Positions 8,226-16,313 of a stretch of 33,129 bases of DNA are shown here, piece after piece. The stretch is from positions 1 through 33,129 of the forward strand of contig PATC01000035.1 in assembly GCA_002712285.1 (NCBI GenBank), read 5' to 3'. Below the pieces are notes generated by a model, which worked only from the letters and a program-made list of their open reading frames with translations, was not told where the DNA came from and ran no database searches. How positions within the stretch are numbered: position 1 is the stretch's first letter; the number at the start of each line of letters is the position of its first letter. The translations under genes and the position numbers were made by a program. The DNA comes from Methanobacteriota archaeon. Lineage in GTDB: Archaea > Thermoplasmatota > Poseidoniia > Poseidoniales > Thalassarchaeaceae.

Positions 8226-8726
8226 CTACAATACTGAATCGGGAGGGGGATCAACTTTATCGATTAAGGGAATCAACTCATTCACATGAGTCTTCAAACC
8301 TTCAACAGTGGACCCTTTCATAGCCATGGATCTCATTAGAACTCTGCGAGTTGAATCATCAATACTCATATCGAGGCTTCTCATTCTAACACACAAGCGT
8401 TCGTGAAGACTTACTCCTGTACGATCCCAATCCATCATCAACATCACAGATGCACCGCCATCAACAGGATTCTTTCGCCCATACTGATCATGTAGGTGAG
8501 CAATAAGACGACTCTGGCCCCAACCCCGATTTACCAATTCAATAGGACCATCAAAACCAAGAGCGCGAAGTGTCTCTAAATCTCTGCGTCCTTCGACAAT
8601 TATTGGGCATCCAGAACCACCTAGGATTGGATTTCTATTCCTTAATCTCGCACGAGCAAGAGCTCGCGCAGAAGACAATAGAGATTCATCCCCTAGAGGA
8701 TTTCGATGATTAAAATTGGATGACAT
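8226..8726 (-). CDS. Small Toprim-domain protein (archaeal DnaG/RNase M5-like)
   Basis: This 166-aa protein is built around one Toprim fold. The conserved Glu lies in IIVEGRRDLETLRALGF (E45). The paired aspartates lie in MLMMDWDRTG (D99, D101), matching the DxD motif that binds catalytic Mg2+. The stretch GPIELVNRG between them resembles archaeal UPF0292-type Toprim proteins. Toprim domains act in primases, topoisomerases, OLD nucleases and RNase M5, and the exact substrate here is unknown. A basic N-terminus (RALARARLRNRNP) could contact nucleic acid. The ATG at 8726 is the first in frame. The gene tail faces the RapA-like ATPase, and a 221-bp non-coding stretch separates its start from the oxidase operon. 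Confidence 0.75.
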   Translation of the reverse strand: MSSNFNHRNPLGDESLLSSARALARARLRNRNPILGGSGCPIIVEGRRDLETLRALGFDGPIELVNRGWGQSRLIAHLHDQYGRKNPVDGGASVMLMMDWDRTGVSLHERLCVRMRSLDMSIDDSTRRVLMRSMAMKGSTVEGLKTHVNELIPLIDKVDPPPDSVL

Positions 8727-8953
8727 CTGATTTCTTTCTCGACTATCTGGCCCTTATTGGCACACCAAAGGTCGAAGCCCCTAACCAATTTTAGAAATAA
8801 AGTAGTTCATGAATTCAAAGCATAGAAATCTACTTTCAGAGTAAATTTGTCCTAGTATCGATGAATCAGATAAGTGCTGGTGACAGGTATGAATGGGTGC
8901 GACCCGCGAATCCTTAATTACGGGTGTCTGGACGGTTTAATTGAGGGTTGGGA
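8727..8953. promoter_or_regulatory. Intergenic region with divergent promoters (Toprim gene and cytochrome oxidase operon)
   Basis: This is the longest non-coding stretch in the window, about 225 bp between two divergent genes, so it should carry both promoters. On the plus strand a TATA-like TTAATTA at 8914-8920 is spaced to give a start of transcription near 8943, that is a very short leader for subunit II. A GAGG Shine-Dalgarno at 8943-8946 lies 7 nt before GTG 8954. AT-rich elements near 8785-8800 could serve the minus-strand gene. No tRNA or convincing RNA structure was found. Confidence 0.35.
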
Positions 8954-9679
8954 GTGGGCATCGCGAGCGCCGCATTCGACAGTCTGTGGAACGAGTACCT
9001 TGTATGGTCAGCAATCGTTGGCGGATTCACATTTATCTGGCTAGCACATCACTCATTGACCTATCGATCAAAGGACGATGATGACGATTGGGTCGATGTC
9101 GACGGAATCGAAGTAGGAGTCTTTCCGAAACACAACGATAACATCTCTCTTGAATTGGCTTGGACGATTATCCCATTCATCCTCATCGTCTACCTGACCT
9201 ACATTTCTTGGGGCCCACTATCTGACGTTTGGGCAGACCCGAATGACCCGGATAGTGCATACGGCCTTGATTGCACAGATGCTGCGGCTGACCCAAACAA
9301 ATGCTACCACATTATCGACATTACCGCACAACAATGGTTCTGGTCTTTCGAATGTCCAGAATATGCTGGACCTACACTCTGTGATGCGTCTGAATATCAA
9401 GATTTGAATGGAACAATGGTGCCAGTATTGTCTTTGAAAGAAGGTGAATTCTATCTTGCGAATCTAACCTCTCTTGATGTAACCCATGCTCCATGGTTCG
9501 TATCATTTGGAGTGAAAGAAGATGCAGTGCCAGGACTTGATACCCAGGTATGGATTATTCCGACTTGTGAAGAAGCGGACTGCGGGGGAGAAGATGGTGA
9601 ATCTACTCTACTTCTGTGCACCGAATACTGTGGCGACGATCACGCTTACATGGCTGCTGTGATAAATGTCCACAAGTGA
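8954..9679 (+). CDS. coxB: Cytochrome c oxidase subunit II (CuA type)
   Basis: This subunit accepts electrons through a binuclear CuA centre on the outside of the membrane and passes them to subunit I. Two N-terminal helices (about residues 12-34 and 67-90) are followed by the cupredoxin domain. The aromatic QQWFWSF motif and the CuA signature CTEYCGDDHAYM (C222, E224, C226, H230, M233) are intact, with the upstream His in DVTHAPW. The outer domain also holds several extra Cys pairs (GLDC..NKCY, FEC..TLCD, PTCEEADC), suggestive of disulfides. The frame has no ATG start because a stop at 8942 closes it. GTG at 8954, after GAGG, is preferred over TTG at 8948, giving 241 aa. It is the first gene of the II-I-III-IV operon. 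Confidence 0.93.
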   Translation: MGIASAAFDSLWNEYLVWSAIVGGFTFIWLAHHSLTYRSKDDDDDWVDVDGIEVGVFPKHNDNISLELAWTIIPFILIVYLTYISWGPLSDVWADPNDPDSAYGLDCTDAAADPNKCYHIIDITAQQWFWSFECPEYAGPTLCDASEYQDLNGTMVPVLSLKEGEFYLANLTSLDVTHAPWFVSFGVKEDAVPGLDTQVWIIPTCEEADCGGEDGESTLLLCTEYCGDDHAYMAAVINVHK

Positions 9680-9690
9680 GGAGAGTGAAT

Positions 9691-12021
9691 ATGATGCAGC
9701 AGAAATCATTTATCAGGACTCTCGTCCTACTTACTGTTCTCGGCCTAGCCCTAAGTATGGCACCAAAAGCTGACTCTTTGCCTACAGGAATCAACGGCTT
9801 CAGTGAAAAGGGTTGTACCTGCCATGGAGCGGTTCCAGATCCCGGTGTCACTCCATCGATTGAAGGATTACCTGCGAATTTCAATGCAAGTACTACCTAC
9901 ACTCTCACCATTTCATTCACTGGAGGCCCGTCTGGAACCAGTGCTGCACCCGAGAACCTTGGCGGATTCAACCTCGCAGTAGATTCTGGAACTCTGGCCA
10001 ATATTGGTGAAGATGTGCAAATTTGGGGTAGCAACGAAGCAGGGCACACTGAACTAGGTAATGACCAGACCTCATGGAATGTTGACTGGACCTCACCTGC
10101 AAGTGGTTCTGCAACCTTTACACTCGCTACCAATTCCGTCAACGGTGACGGTGGAGCAAGTCCAGATGATAAATGGAACATGATGTCGATGACTGTCCAA
10201 GGACCATCTGCTGGTGCTGCTGCTGAAGAACTTCAATCTGCTGACCCATTTGTAGTATTGATAACACTCATTATAGTATCTGGAATCCTACTTGCAAGTG
10301 TAATATTATACACATTTTATCGGGTAAGTCCAGATGGATTCAACTGGGATAGTTTCTCCCCTTGGATTGTTGAATGGCTCACGTCCACAGACCACAAAAA
10401 GGTTGGAACTCTTTACTTCATTGCTGGATTCTTCTTTTTGGGAGTTGGAGGTGTCATGGCACTTCTGATACGAATTCAACTTGCGGTACCGGGCAATGAT
10501 TTCCTCACTCAAGATCAATACAATAGTTTCTTCACAATGCATGGAACGACAATGATTTTCCTAGCAGCAATGCCGTTGATTAATGGATTTGCAAATTGGC
10601 TTATTCCACTTCAGATTGGAGCACATGACCTTGCTCTTCCACGTATCAACGCGATGTCTTTCTGGCTACAACCGTTTGCAGCATTACTAATCTTCACCGG
10701 CGTATTCAGCGGGCAGGCAGCAGATGTAGGGTGGACCGGATATGCACCTTATATCGTCTCTGAAACAGCACATACTGGGACCACACTTTGGGCAGCCGGT
10801 CAGATTATGCTTGTAGCGTCCTCTACACTAACCGGAATCAATTTCTTAGCTACAATCTGTGGTATGAGAGCACCCGGTATGGGTTGGATGCAAATGCCAC
10901 TATTCACTTGGTCTATCTTCATCGCTAACCTGATGCTTTTCCTTTCAATTCCTGCTTGGGGAGTTGGCTTGATCCAAGTGTATTTGGATCGAACTATTGG
11001 CACTGCTTTCTATCATGTTGCATCCGGAGGTGACCCACTCCTGTGGAGTCACTTATTCTGGTACTTCGGACACCCAGAAGTATACGTTGTGATTCTGCCT
11101 GCCTTCGGGGTTATTTCTGAAGTTCTTGCCACTTCTGCCCGTCGTTCCGTCTTTGGATACCGATCAATGGTCTACGCAATGGCGGGTATCGGAATTGTTG
11201 CTTTTATCGTATACGGCCACCACATGTTTACTTCCGGAATGTCGCCTACCCTTCGTTTCGTGACGATGCTTACAACCATGCTTGTTGCTGTGCCAACTGG
11301 AATCAAGATATTCAATTGGCTCAAGACAATGCACAGAGGTTCTCTTGTCTACCGAACTCATACACTTTGGGCACTCGGTTTCCTTGTTACATTCACTCTT
11401 GGTGGAATCTCTGGGATGTTCTTCCCATCATTGGCGATGGATACGCATCTCCATGAGACATACTTCGTTGTTGCACACTTCCATTACGTATTCGTAGGTG
11501 GAACAGTATTCGGCGTCTTTTGTGGGATCTACTACTGGTTCCCTAAGATGTCTGGGCGAATGATGGACGAAAAATTGGGACTGCTTCACTTCCTGACTGG
11601 TTTCATCTCTTTCAATGGTATTTTCTGGCCAATGCACAAGCTTGGAGTCCTAGGGATGGCTAGGCGCCACCACACGTGGTTCATCACAACTGATGACTTT
11701 GCAAATATCCCTGCTGAGATGGCAAGTTGGAACCTGTTCATCACTGTCAGTGCTTTCCTCTTCTTCTTCTCCAATTTCATAATGGTCGCTAATATGATCA
11801 AAACAGTCGTTGCAGGGGAAAAGGCTCCTGCTGATCCATGGGGTGGTTGGTCATTCGAGTGGATGTGTTCTTCACCTCCACCAACTCCCTCATTTGACCC
11901 ACATAATCCTCCTGTTCTCCGAGATGCAAACGAACATATTGCATCAGAACCAACACGCTTCGGACAATGGTTTGAGAGTCTGATGATGCCTGAAGATGAC
12001 GAAAAGGAGGTGAGTCATTGA
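9691..12021 (+). CDS. coxA: Cytochrome c oxidase subunit I fused to an N-terminal secreted Reeler-like domain
   Basis: This 776-aa protein is about 200 residues longer than ordinary subunit I. Residues 1-27 form a signal peptide. Residues 30-175 form an extracytoplasmic beta domain that starts with GCTCHG (C42, C44, H45) and resembles Reeler/choice-of-anchor V modules. A linker and a helix (about 187-207) lead into the oxidase core. The core has heme a ligands H284 and H598, heme a3 ligand H596, CuB ligands H461 and H510/H511, the HPEVY motif with E463 and Y465, the D-channel Asp D313 and the K-channel Lys K539 (PTGIK). These features define an A1-type proton-pumping oxidase. GGAG lies just upstream of ATG 9691. 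Its TGA overlaps the TTG start of subunit III. Confidence 0.92.
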   Translation: MMQQKSFIRTLVLLTVLGLALSMAPKADSLPTGINGFSEKGCTCHGAVPDPGVTPSIEGLPANFNASTTYTLTISFTGGPSGTSAAPENLGGFNLAVDSGTLANIGEDVQIWGSNEAGHTELGNDQTSWNVDWTSPASGSATFTLATNSVNGDGGASPDDKWNMMSMTVQGPSAGAAAEELQSADPFVVLITLIIVSGILLASVILYTFYRVSPDGFNWDSFSPWIVEWLTSTDHKKVGTLYFIAGFFFLGVGGVMALLIRIQLAVPGNDFLTQDQYNSFFTMHGTTMIFLAAMPLINGFANWLIPLQIGAHDLALPRINAMSFWLQPFAALLIFTGVFSGQAADVGWTGYAPYIVSETAHTGTTLWAAGQIMLVASSTLTGINFLATICGMRAPGMGWMQMPLFTWSIFIANLMLFLSIPAWGVGLIQVYLDRTIGTAFYHVASGGDPLLWSHLFWYFGHPEVYVVILPAFGVISEVLATSARRSVFGYRSMVYAMAGIGIVAFIVYGHHMFTSGMSPTLRFVTMLTTMLVAVPTGIKIFNWLKTMHRGSLVYRTHTLWALGFLVTFTLGGISGMFFPSLAMDTHLHETYFVVAHFHYVFVGGTVFGVFCGIYYWFPKMSGRMMDEKLGLLHFLTGFISFNGIFWPMHKLGVLGMARRHHTWFITTDDFANIPAEMASWNLFITVSAFLFFFSNFIMVANMIKTVVAGEKAPADPWGGWSFEWMCSSPPPTPSFDPHNPPVLRDANEHIASEPTRFGQWFESLMMPEDDEKEVSH
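12004..12013 (+). promoter_or_regulatory. Perfect Shine-Dalgarno for subunit III
   Basis: AAGGAGGTGA lies inside the end of the subunit I gene. It contains the full complement of the conserved archaeal 16S rRNA 3' tail and ends 4 nt before TTG 12018. It decides the non-ATG start of subunit III and indicates re-initiation at the overlapping TTGA. Confidence 0.75.
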
Positions 12022-13172
12022 GCGGAGACTACGGCCATGACGACCATGGCCACCATGCATCACCATGGGGGCCTCATGATTGGAGTCATGGCGCTCCGCA
12101 CAACTCATTTGCGCCACTAATTATGAGCGCTGGGTTTGCATTGTTCTTGTATGGATTTGCTAACGTCTTTGTCGGCGGAGAGGTTGCTGATCTTGGGGCG
12201 CTCAGTGGCGTGATGCTAGGCCTCATTATTGTCACGATAGGGTTGCTTGTGTGGTGGCGTCAAGATATGACTTTTGATGGAGTTTACGAGCCAAAGGCAA
12301 CGGGAGCTCCATTCCGTAATATCGATATCCGTAAAGTCTCAATGTGGATCTTTTTGATGTCAGAGATGATGGTATTCACTAGTCTATTCAGTACCTATAT
12401 TCGTTATCGCCTTGGTATCCCTAACTGTAACGATGTTTTCCTATCTGGAGAATGGATTGAAGGCACATCTGTAGTATGCTTCGAGCCCGCTGCACATCTA
12501 ATTGCTAGCAGTTGGTTCCATCTCGCACCTGGAGCAGTAAACACATTTGCTCTAATTATCTCATCATTCACTGTTGTTCTTGCACTTAAGACGGCAAAGA
12601 TGAGTGACAAAAAATACTCAGACAAGTATGAAGTTGAAATGGAAAATGTTCAGGCACATCGAAGTCGCAAGGTAGCTGTTTTCTTGGGTGCGACGCTATT
12701 CCTTGCAACACTTTTCTTAACGCTGAAAATGATTGAATGGTTTGTTGGTTTCCCTACCCCTGGCCCACTTACAAACCTAAACCATGGTCACTCTGAGATT
12801 GCCTCGCTCTACACTGAAGGATACAGAATCAATGCAGATACATATCAACACTATGCATACGATACATCGTATCACGATGGAAAGGATATCCCCCCTGATA
12901 GTGCTCTTTACAGCATGATGCAAGCGGGAACTCATCCCGGTGGAGTGATGATGGCAGATATTCGAGTTGGCGCTTCTACGTTCTTCGTTACTACTGGGAC
13001 TCACGGAGTGCACGTTCTTGCAGGAATGATCGGTTTAGCCTACATGACTCTGAAGGGGCTTCGTGGAGGTTGGGGTCCTTCAAATGCAGTCACCATTGAG
13101 TATTTCGGCCTTTACTGGCACTTTGTCGACTTGGTATGGGTACTAGTCTTCCCATTCTTCTATCTGTTTTGA
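12018..13172 (+). CDS. coxC: Cytochrome c oxidase subunit III, enlarged
   Basis: This 384-aa membrane subunit packs against subunit I and helps keep proton uptake active. Recognisable segments are VSMWIFLMSEMMVFTSLF (107-124), TGTHGVHVLAGMIGL (326-340) and the C-terminal YFGLYWHFVDLVWVLVFPFFYLF helix, given here in part as WHFVDLVW. Subunit III is usually about 260-300 aa. The excess comes from a His/Asp-rich N-terminus (DYGHDDHGHH) and a hydrophilic insert of about 70 residues (244-318) between two helices. Another external loop carries two Cys (C137, C154). Translation starts at TTG 12018, within the TTGA overlap and 4 nt after a perfect Shine-Dalgarno. Confidence 0.92.
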   Translation: MSGDYGHDDHGHHASPWGPHDWSHGAPHNSFAPLIMSAGFALFLYGFANVFVGGEVADLGALSGVMLGLIIVTIGLLVWWRQDMTFDGVYEPKATGAPFRNIDIRKVSMWIFLMSEMMVFTSLFSTYIRYRLGIPNCNDVFLSGEWIEGTSVVCFEPAAHLIASSWFHLAPGAVNTFALIISSFTVVLALKTAKMSDKKYSDKYEVEMENVQAHRSRKVAVFLGATLFLATLFLTLKMIEWFVGFPTPGPLTNLNHGHSEIASLYTEGYRINADTYQHYAYDTSYHDGKDIPPDSALYSMMQAGTHPGGVMMADIRVGASTFFVTTGTHGVHVLAGMIGLAYMTLKGLRGGWGPSNAVTIEYFGLYWHFVDLVWVLVFPFFYLF

Positions 13173-13183
13173 GGTGATGAAAT

Positions 13184-13513
13184 ATGGCACACTACACAAT
13201 TTTCGGAAAAGATCCCTACTGGATGAACTTCTGGGGCCTGATGATACTAACCGCAATTGAGGTAGCTGCTGTTGGTGTAGAATTAGGCGATACTATCACG
13301 ATGAGTATCCTTGTTGGAATCGCTATCCCGAAATTCATCATGATTGCAGCGATTTTCATGCACCTCTACGGTGACGCGGATTCCAAAATTCTCACAATGA
13401 CTGCGCTCTTCCCTGCATTCTTCATCATCGTCATGGTCTTCTTCATCGGTCTAACAAGTCCAGGAGCGGCCACAGAACTTCCAGCATGGTGTCGGCCCTC
13501 ATATTGGACCTGA
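13184..13513 (+). CDS. Cytochrome c oxidase subunit IV (prokaryotic COX4 family)
   Basis: This 109-aa protein has three transmembrane helices (about residues 15-34, 38-60 and 68-92). It carries the family core IPKFIMIAAIFMHLYGD (residues 48-64), typical of prokaryotic COX4/CtaF-type subunits of aa3/caa3 oxidases. Its role is structural or in assembly rather than catalytic. GAGGTGA at 13171-13177, overlapping the subunit III stop, lies 6 nt before ATG 13184, so it is the last gene of the co-translated operon. No assembly factor, heme O/A synthase or electron donor gene follows within the window. Confidence 0.88.
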   Translation: MAHYTIFGKDPYWMNFWGLMILTAIEVAAVGVELGDTITMSILVGIAIPKFIMIAAIFMHLYGDADSKILTMTALFPAFFIIVMVFFIGLTSPGAATELPAWCRPSYWT

Positions 13514-13557
13514 AATGCACAAAGCGTGAAATCTACCATTCGATTCGAACACCTGTG

Positions 13558-13640
13558 GCTGACGTCGCATAGCCTGGTATTGCGCCGGATTTGAAATCCG
13601 GTGTCCCTTGGACTCGGGAGTTCGAATCTCTCCGTCAGCG
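13558..13640 (+). tRNA. tRNA-Ser(TGA)
   Basis: This is a class II tRNA of 83 nt. The 7-bp acceptor stem is GCTGACG/CGTCAGC. The D-arm has GG in its loop. The anticodon stem CCGGA/TCCGG encloses the loop TTTGAAA, giving anticodon TGA (reads UCA). A long variable arm pairs GTCC with GGAC around CTT, as expected for serine. The T-arm is GGGAG-TTCGAAT-CTCTC. The discriminator base is G. CCA is not encoded, since the next bases are CCT. No intron is present. Confidence 0.93.
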
Positions 13641-13690
13641 CCTCTCTTCAACTCAGGAAATCTATTCAACGCCGAGGTCGCTCCGGAACC

Positions 13691-15208
13691 ATGGGCGTGC
13701 GCAGAACGGGACCCCGACTCATCGCGCTTATGCTCTCCTTGGTCCTAGTAGGATGTCTATCTGCTGCTCCTGCAGAATGGGGCACTGGACAAGGAATGGT
13801 CTCGGTGGAAATGTCCGACGATGGCACTAGTGTGACCATACACGAACGTCTCTCTAGTGACCCAAGTAACGACATAGTGGCTGTCGAAGCACCGATTATT
13901 GGTTGCAATACTAACGAAAATGGAACCATTCCTCAGAAATCACGAGATGTAACACCGGCAGACCATGGTGGAGATCCAATTAGAATTGAGGGATGGCTAG
14001 CAACATCCAAGAGTTTTCCCGAAGATGATGGGCCTTCAATTGAAGCAATAATCATCGATGTGATGCCAATTGAAGATGCAGAGGACATCAAGGGTATTGA
14101 TAGAAACCCTGCAGCTGAAGTCCCCGGAATCCAAGACAAGCGATGGAGTACTCCACTCTACGCTGAAGCTCAGTTTGGACAGGACTACGAATCTGTAGAA
14201 CAAAAGCGTGGTTGGGCACTAATTGGCATCATCCCTGAAAATGAAAATGTGCTCAATGGTATGGCCGGTCTGCAAGAATGGAATCGTCCAATTGCCTTGG
14301 AGGGTTACATACTACACGGATCAGATGGAGGTATCAGGAATATTCCTGCTTGGGAAACATCAGTACAAGACTGTGAATTGAGTGCGAATACGCGTCTTGC
14401 TGCTCATATGGTAATCACAACAATCGAAATTGGAGGCGTTACTGCATCCGAATCAGAGACATACTCTATGGGAAGTATACCCATAATTGGTGGTCCACTC
14501 TACCTGATGATTGTTCTTATCGGAGGTGGTGCAGGCGCCTTTGGAACGTTTACATATGCCTCAATTCAAATTCGTACAGCGGCTTCAAAGCAAGCTTCTA
14601 TGCTGATGTCAGAAAAGCAAATTCAAGCTGCAGGAGGAGTTGTGAAGGAACTCAAGAAACACAAGAAGGAAGTTGAAAGTATCAATCGAGACAGGGATCA
14701 ATCCGAATCTGCCGGTGTTGTTGATGACACGAGTGTGAAGAAAGTCGAGATCAAAGAATTCGATGTCTCTGCAACATTGGAAGGACCTGGAGATGCTGTG
14801 GAAGCACTGAAATCTGTCTCACGAACTCCTGATGCCGGGGTAATTCAGACTGAGGAATCAATGGAAATGGACGACAAATTACGCGAAGTAATGGAATCCG
14901 CAATGAAGGAACCAAGTTCTCCTTCTTCCGGTCCAAGTGGCCGACGAATGAGCGGTGGTGTAACTGGAGGAGGAGGACCCGGCAGCAGAAGAACTATGTC
15001 GAGTTCAACCATCTCAGAAGAGACGATTACAGAATCTCAGATAGAGAATAATCCTGTAAGCAGGAGGCCGCCAGTCAAACGAAAGCGGGCTGTTCGCGCT
15101 CCAAAAGAAAAGGTCTCAGAGCCAGAACCAGAGCCAGAACCAAAAATCGAAACTCGTGATGGACCGAGCATCTCAGATGATGATGAATTCTCAGACTTCA
15201 GTTTCTGA
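13691..15208 (+). CDS. Predicted lipoprotein with central membrane helix and charged cytoplasmic tail
   Basis: With ATG 13691 the protein is 505 aa. It starts with a lipoprotein-type signal (LIALMLSLVLVGC, lipobox Cys C22). An extracytoplasmic domain of about 250 residues follows, then a hydrophobic helix near 270-300 (IIGGPLYLMIVLIGGGAGAF). The long cytoplasmic part contains a Lys/Glu-rich coiled-coil segment (VVKELKKHKKEVESI), Ser/Gly-rich linkers, a Lys/Arg-rich patch, an EPEPEPEP run and a C-terminal acidic SDDDEFSDFSF. No enzyme domain was recognised. The layout suggests a surface protein that signals to, or is tethered on, the inside. The longer frame from 13601 begins within the tRNA-Ser gene and was rejected. 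Confidence 0.7.
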   Translation: MGVRRTGPRLIALMLSLVLVGCLSAAPAEWGTGQGMVSVEMSDDGTSVTIHERLSSDPSNDIVAVEAPIIGCNTNENGTIPQKSRDVTPADHGGDPIRIEGWLATSKSFPEDDGPSIEAIIIDVMPIEDAEDIKGIDRNPAAEVPGIQDKRWSTPLYAEAQFGQDYESVEQKRGWALIGIIPENENVLNGMAGLQEWNRPIALEGYILHGSDGGIRNIPAWETSVQDCELSANTRLAAHMVITTIEIGGVTASESETYSMGSIPIIGGPLYLMIVLIGGGAGAFGTFTYASIQIRTAASKQASMLMSEKQIQAAGGVVKELKKHKKEVESINRDRDQSESAGVVDDTSVKKVEIKEFDVSATLEGPGDAVEALKSVSRTPDAGVIQTEESMEMDDKLREVMESAMKEPSSPSSGPSGRRMSGGVTGGGGPGSRRTMSSSTISEETITESQIENNPVSRRPPVKRKRAVRAPKEKVSEPEPEPEPKIETRDGPSISDDDEFSDFSF

Positions 15209-16246
15209 TTAGACAATTATACGAATCGCTTGCGGTATAACTTGCATCTCTAAAGGTGTACATCCGATTAGTTCACCATCAATATTGATTGCTGTGGGTT
15301 CATCAGTCTCGATGCGAAGATGCTTGAATCGGTGATATACAACACTGGGATGAAAAACATGTCTTCCTTCTTTCTGAAGCATTCCAAATGCCTTGAGCAA
15401 TGATGAGCGTCTCATTCTCTGCAATATGCCGAGATCCATCTCCCCATCATCGATTGATGCACCTGGACCAAGTTTCAAGCCTGAACCACCAAGTTGTGTA
15501 TTCTGAATCAAAAATAGAGTATAGTCTCCCTTCATTGTATGTCCATCAATAATCAATGTAGCATGACGGCGACGATTGACAAGCATCATCATCACAATTC
15601 CTACATCGTAACGTAATGGGCCCATCCAGCGTAATTTCTCCGCTAGAACAACTGAATCCACTCCTAACCCCCAAGTCACTAGATTGTGACTGTACCAAGT
15701 CATCTCTGGTCCTGGATCTTTGCGATTGCCCGAACGAAGATTCACCTCGGCAAGATCGATTGCTTGAGTACGACCACGAAGAATTCTAGAAACAGCGTCA
15801 TCAACTCCAGAAATTGCAAGTTCCGTTCCTTGAGAGTTGCCTGTTCCTGCGGGTATAACTGCGAAAACTGGCTTTACTGTCTGCTTAGTCCTCATCCAAC
15901 CAGTGATTGACTCAGACAAACTTCCATCGCCGCCAACTACGGCAATACAATCTCCATCACTAAGGTTGAGGGATGTAGTAATTTCAACAAAATGTCCTGC
16001 ATATTCTGAATGATGTGTTTCAACAATGACTCCCGCTTCAATCAGAAGACGTTCAGCTTCTTGACCAACTGAAAGGCCTTTCTTCCTACCTGAATACGGA
16101 TTAACAAGCAAATGTACTTTGGAAGGTGTAGGTGCATCAACCGCAGGCTGGGTGAAAAATGGGGCAAATATCGGACGATGAACGCCTTTACGCTTCTTAG
16201 ATGAGGTGTCTGCTTCGAAGACTAATCTGTCAACGGAATCGCCCAT
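15209..16246 (-). CDS. Diacylglycerol/sphingosine-kinase-like lipid kinase (YegS/BmrU family)
   Basis: This protein of about 345 aa has the catalytic domain of the diacylglycerol kinase superfamily. The nucleotide-binding GGDGS loop is at 105-109, inside VVGGDGSLSESI. A PAGTGNS motif is at 132-138. An NPYSGRKKG segment near residue 50 opens the domain. The family transfers phosphate from ATP to lipids such as diacylglycerol; an archaeal substrate would probably be an archaeol-type lipid, but that is inferred. About 40 N-terminal residues precede the domain. The start is ATG 16246; an in-frame GTG at 16267 is the alternative. It is divergent from RibD, with 67 bp between starts, and its TAA abuts the stop of the convergent lipoprotein gene. 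Confidence 0.82.
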   Translation of the reverse strand: MGDSVDRLVFEADTSSKKRKGVHRPIFAPFFTQPAVDAPTPSKVHLLVNPYSGRKKGLSVGQEAERLLIEAGVIVETHHSEYAGHFVEITTSLNLSDGDCIAVVGGDGSLSESITGWMRTKQTVKPVFAVIPAGTGNSQGTELAISGVDDAVSRILRGRTQAIDLAEVNLRSGNRKDPGPEMTWYSHNLVTWGLGVDSVVLAEKLRWMGPLRYDVGIVMMMLVNRRRHATLIIDGHTMKGDYTLFLIQNTQLGGSGLKLGPGASIDDGEMDLGILQRMRRSSLLKAFGMLQKEGRHVFHPSVVYHRFKHLRIETDEPTAINIDGELIGCTPLEMQVIPQAIRIIV

Positions 16247-16313
16247 GAATTGAAACAGGGGGTACACAACATGAACTCTGTCCTGAATTACTCAATGATT
16301 GAAGCGAAGCCAT

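Noticed and set aside
5348-8726. Possible anti-phage defence module (SNF2-like ATPase plus Toprim)
   Set aside because: No DISARM, OLD or other partner genes are present, the two genes are convergent, and the neighbours are housekeeping genes.
8861-8917. 18-codon reading frame upstream of cytochrome oxidase subunit II
   Set aside because: It is too short and has no Shine-Dalgarno or family pattern; it was left as part of the promoter region.
13601-13690. Upstream extension of the lipoprotein gene
   Set aside because: It would start inside tRNA-Ser; ATG 13691 gives a direct signal peptide with a lipobox.
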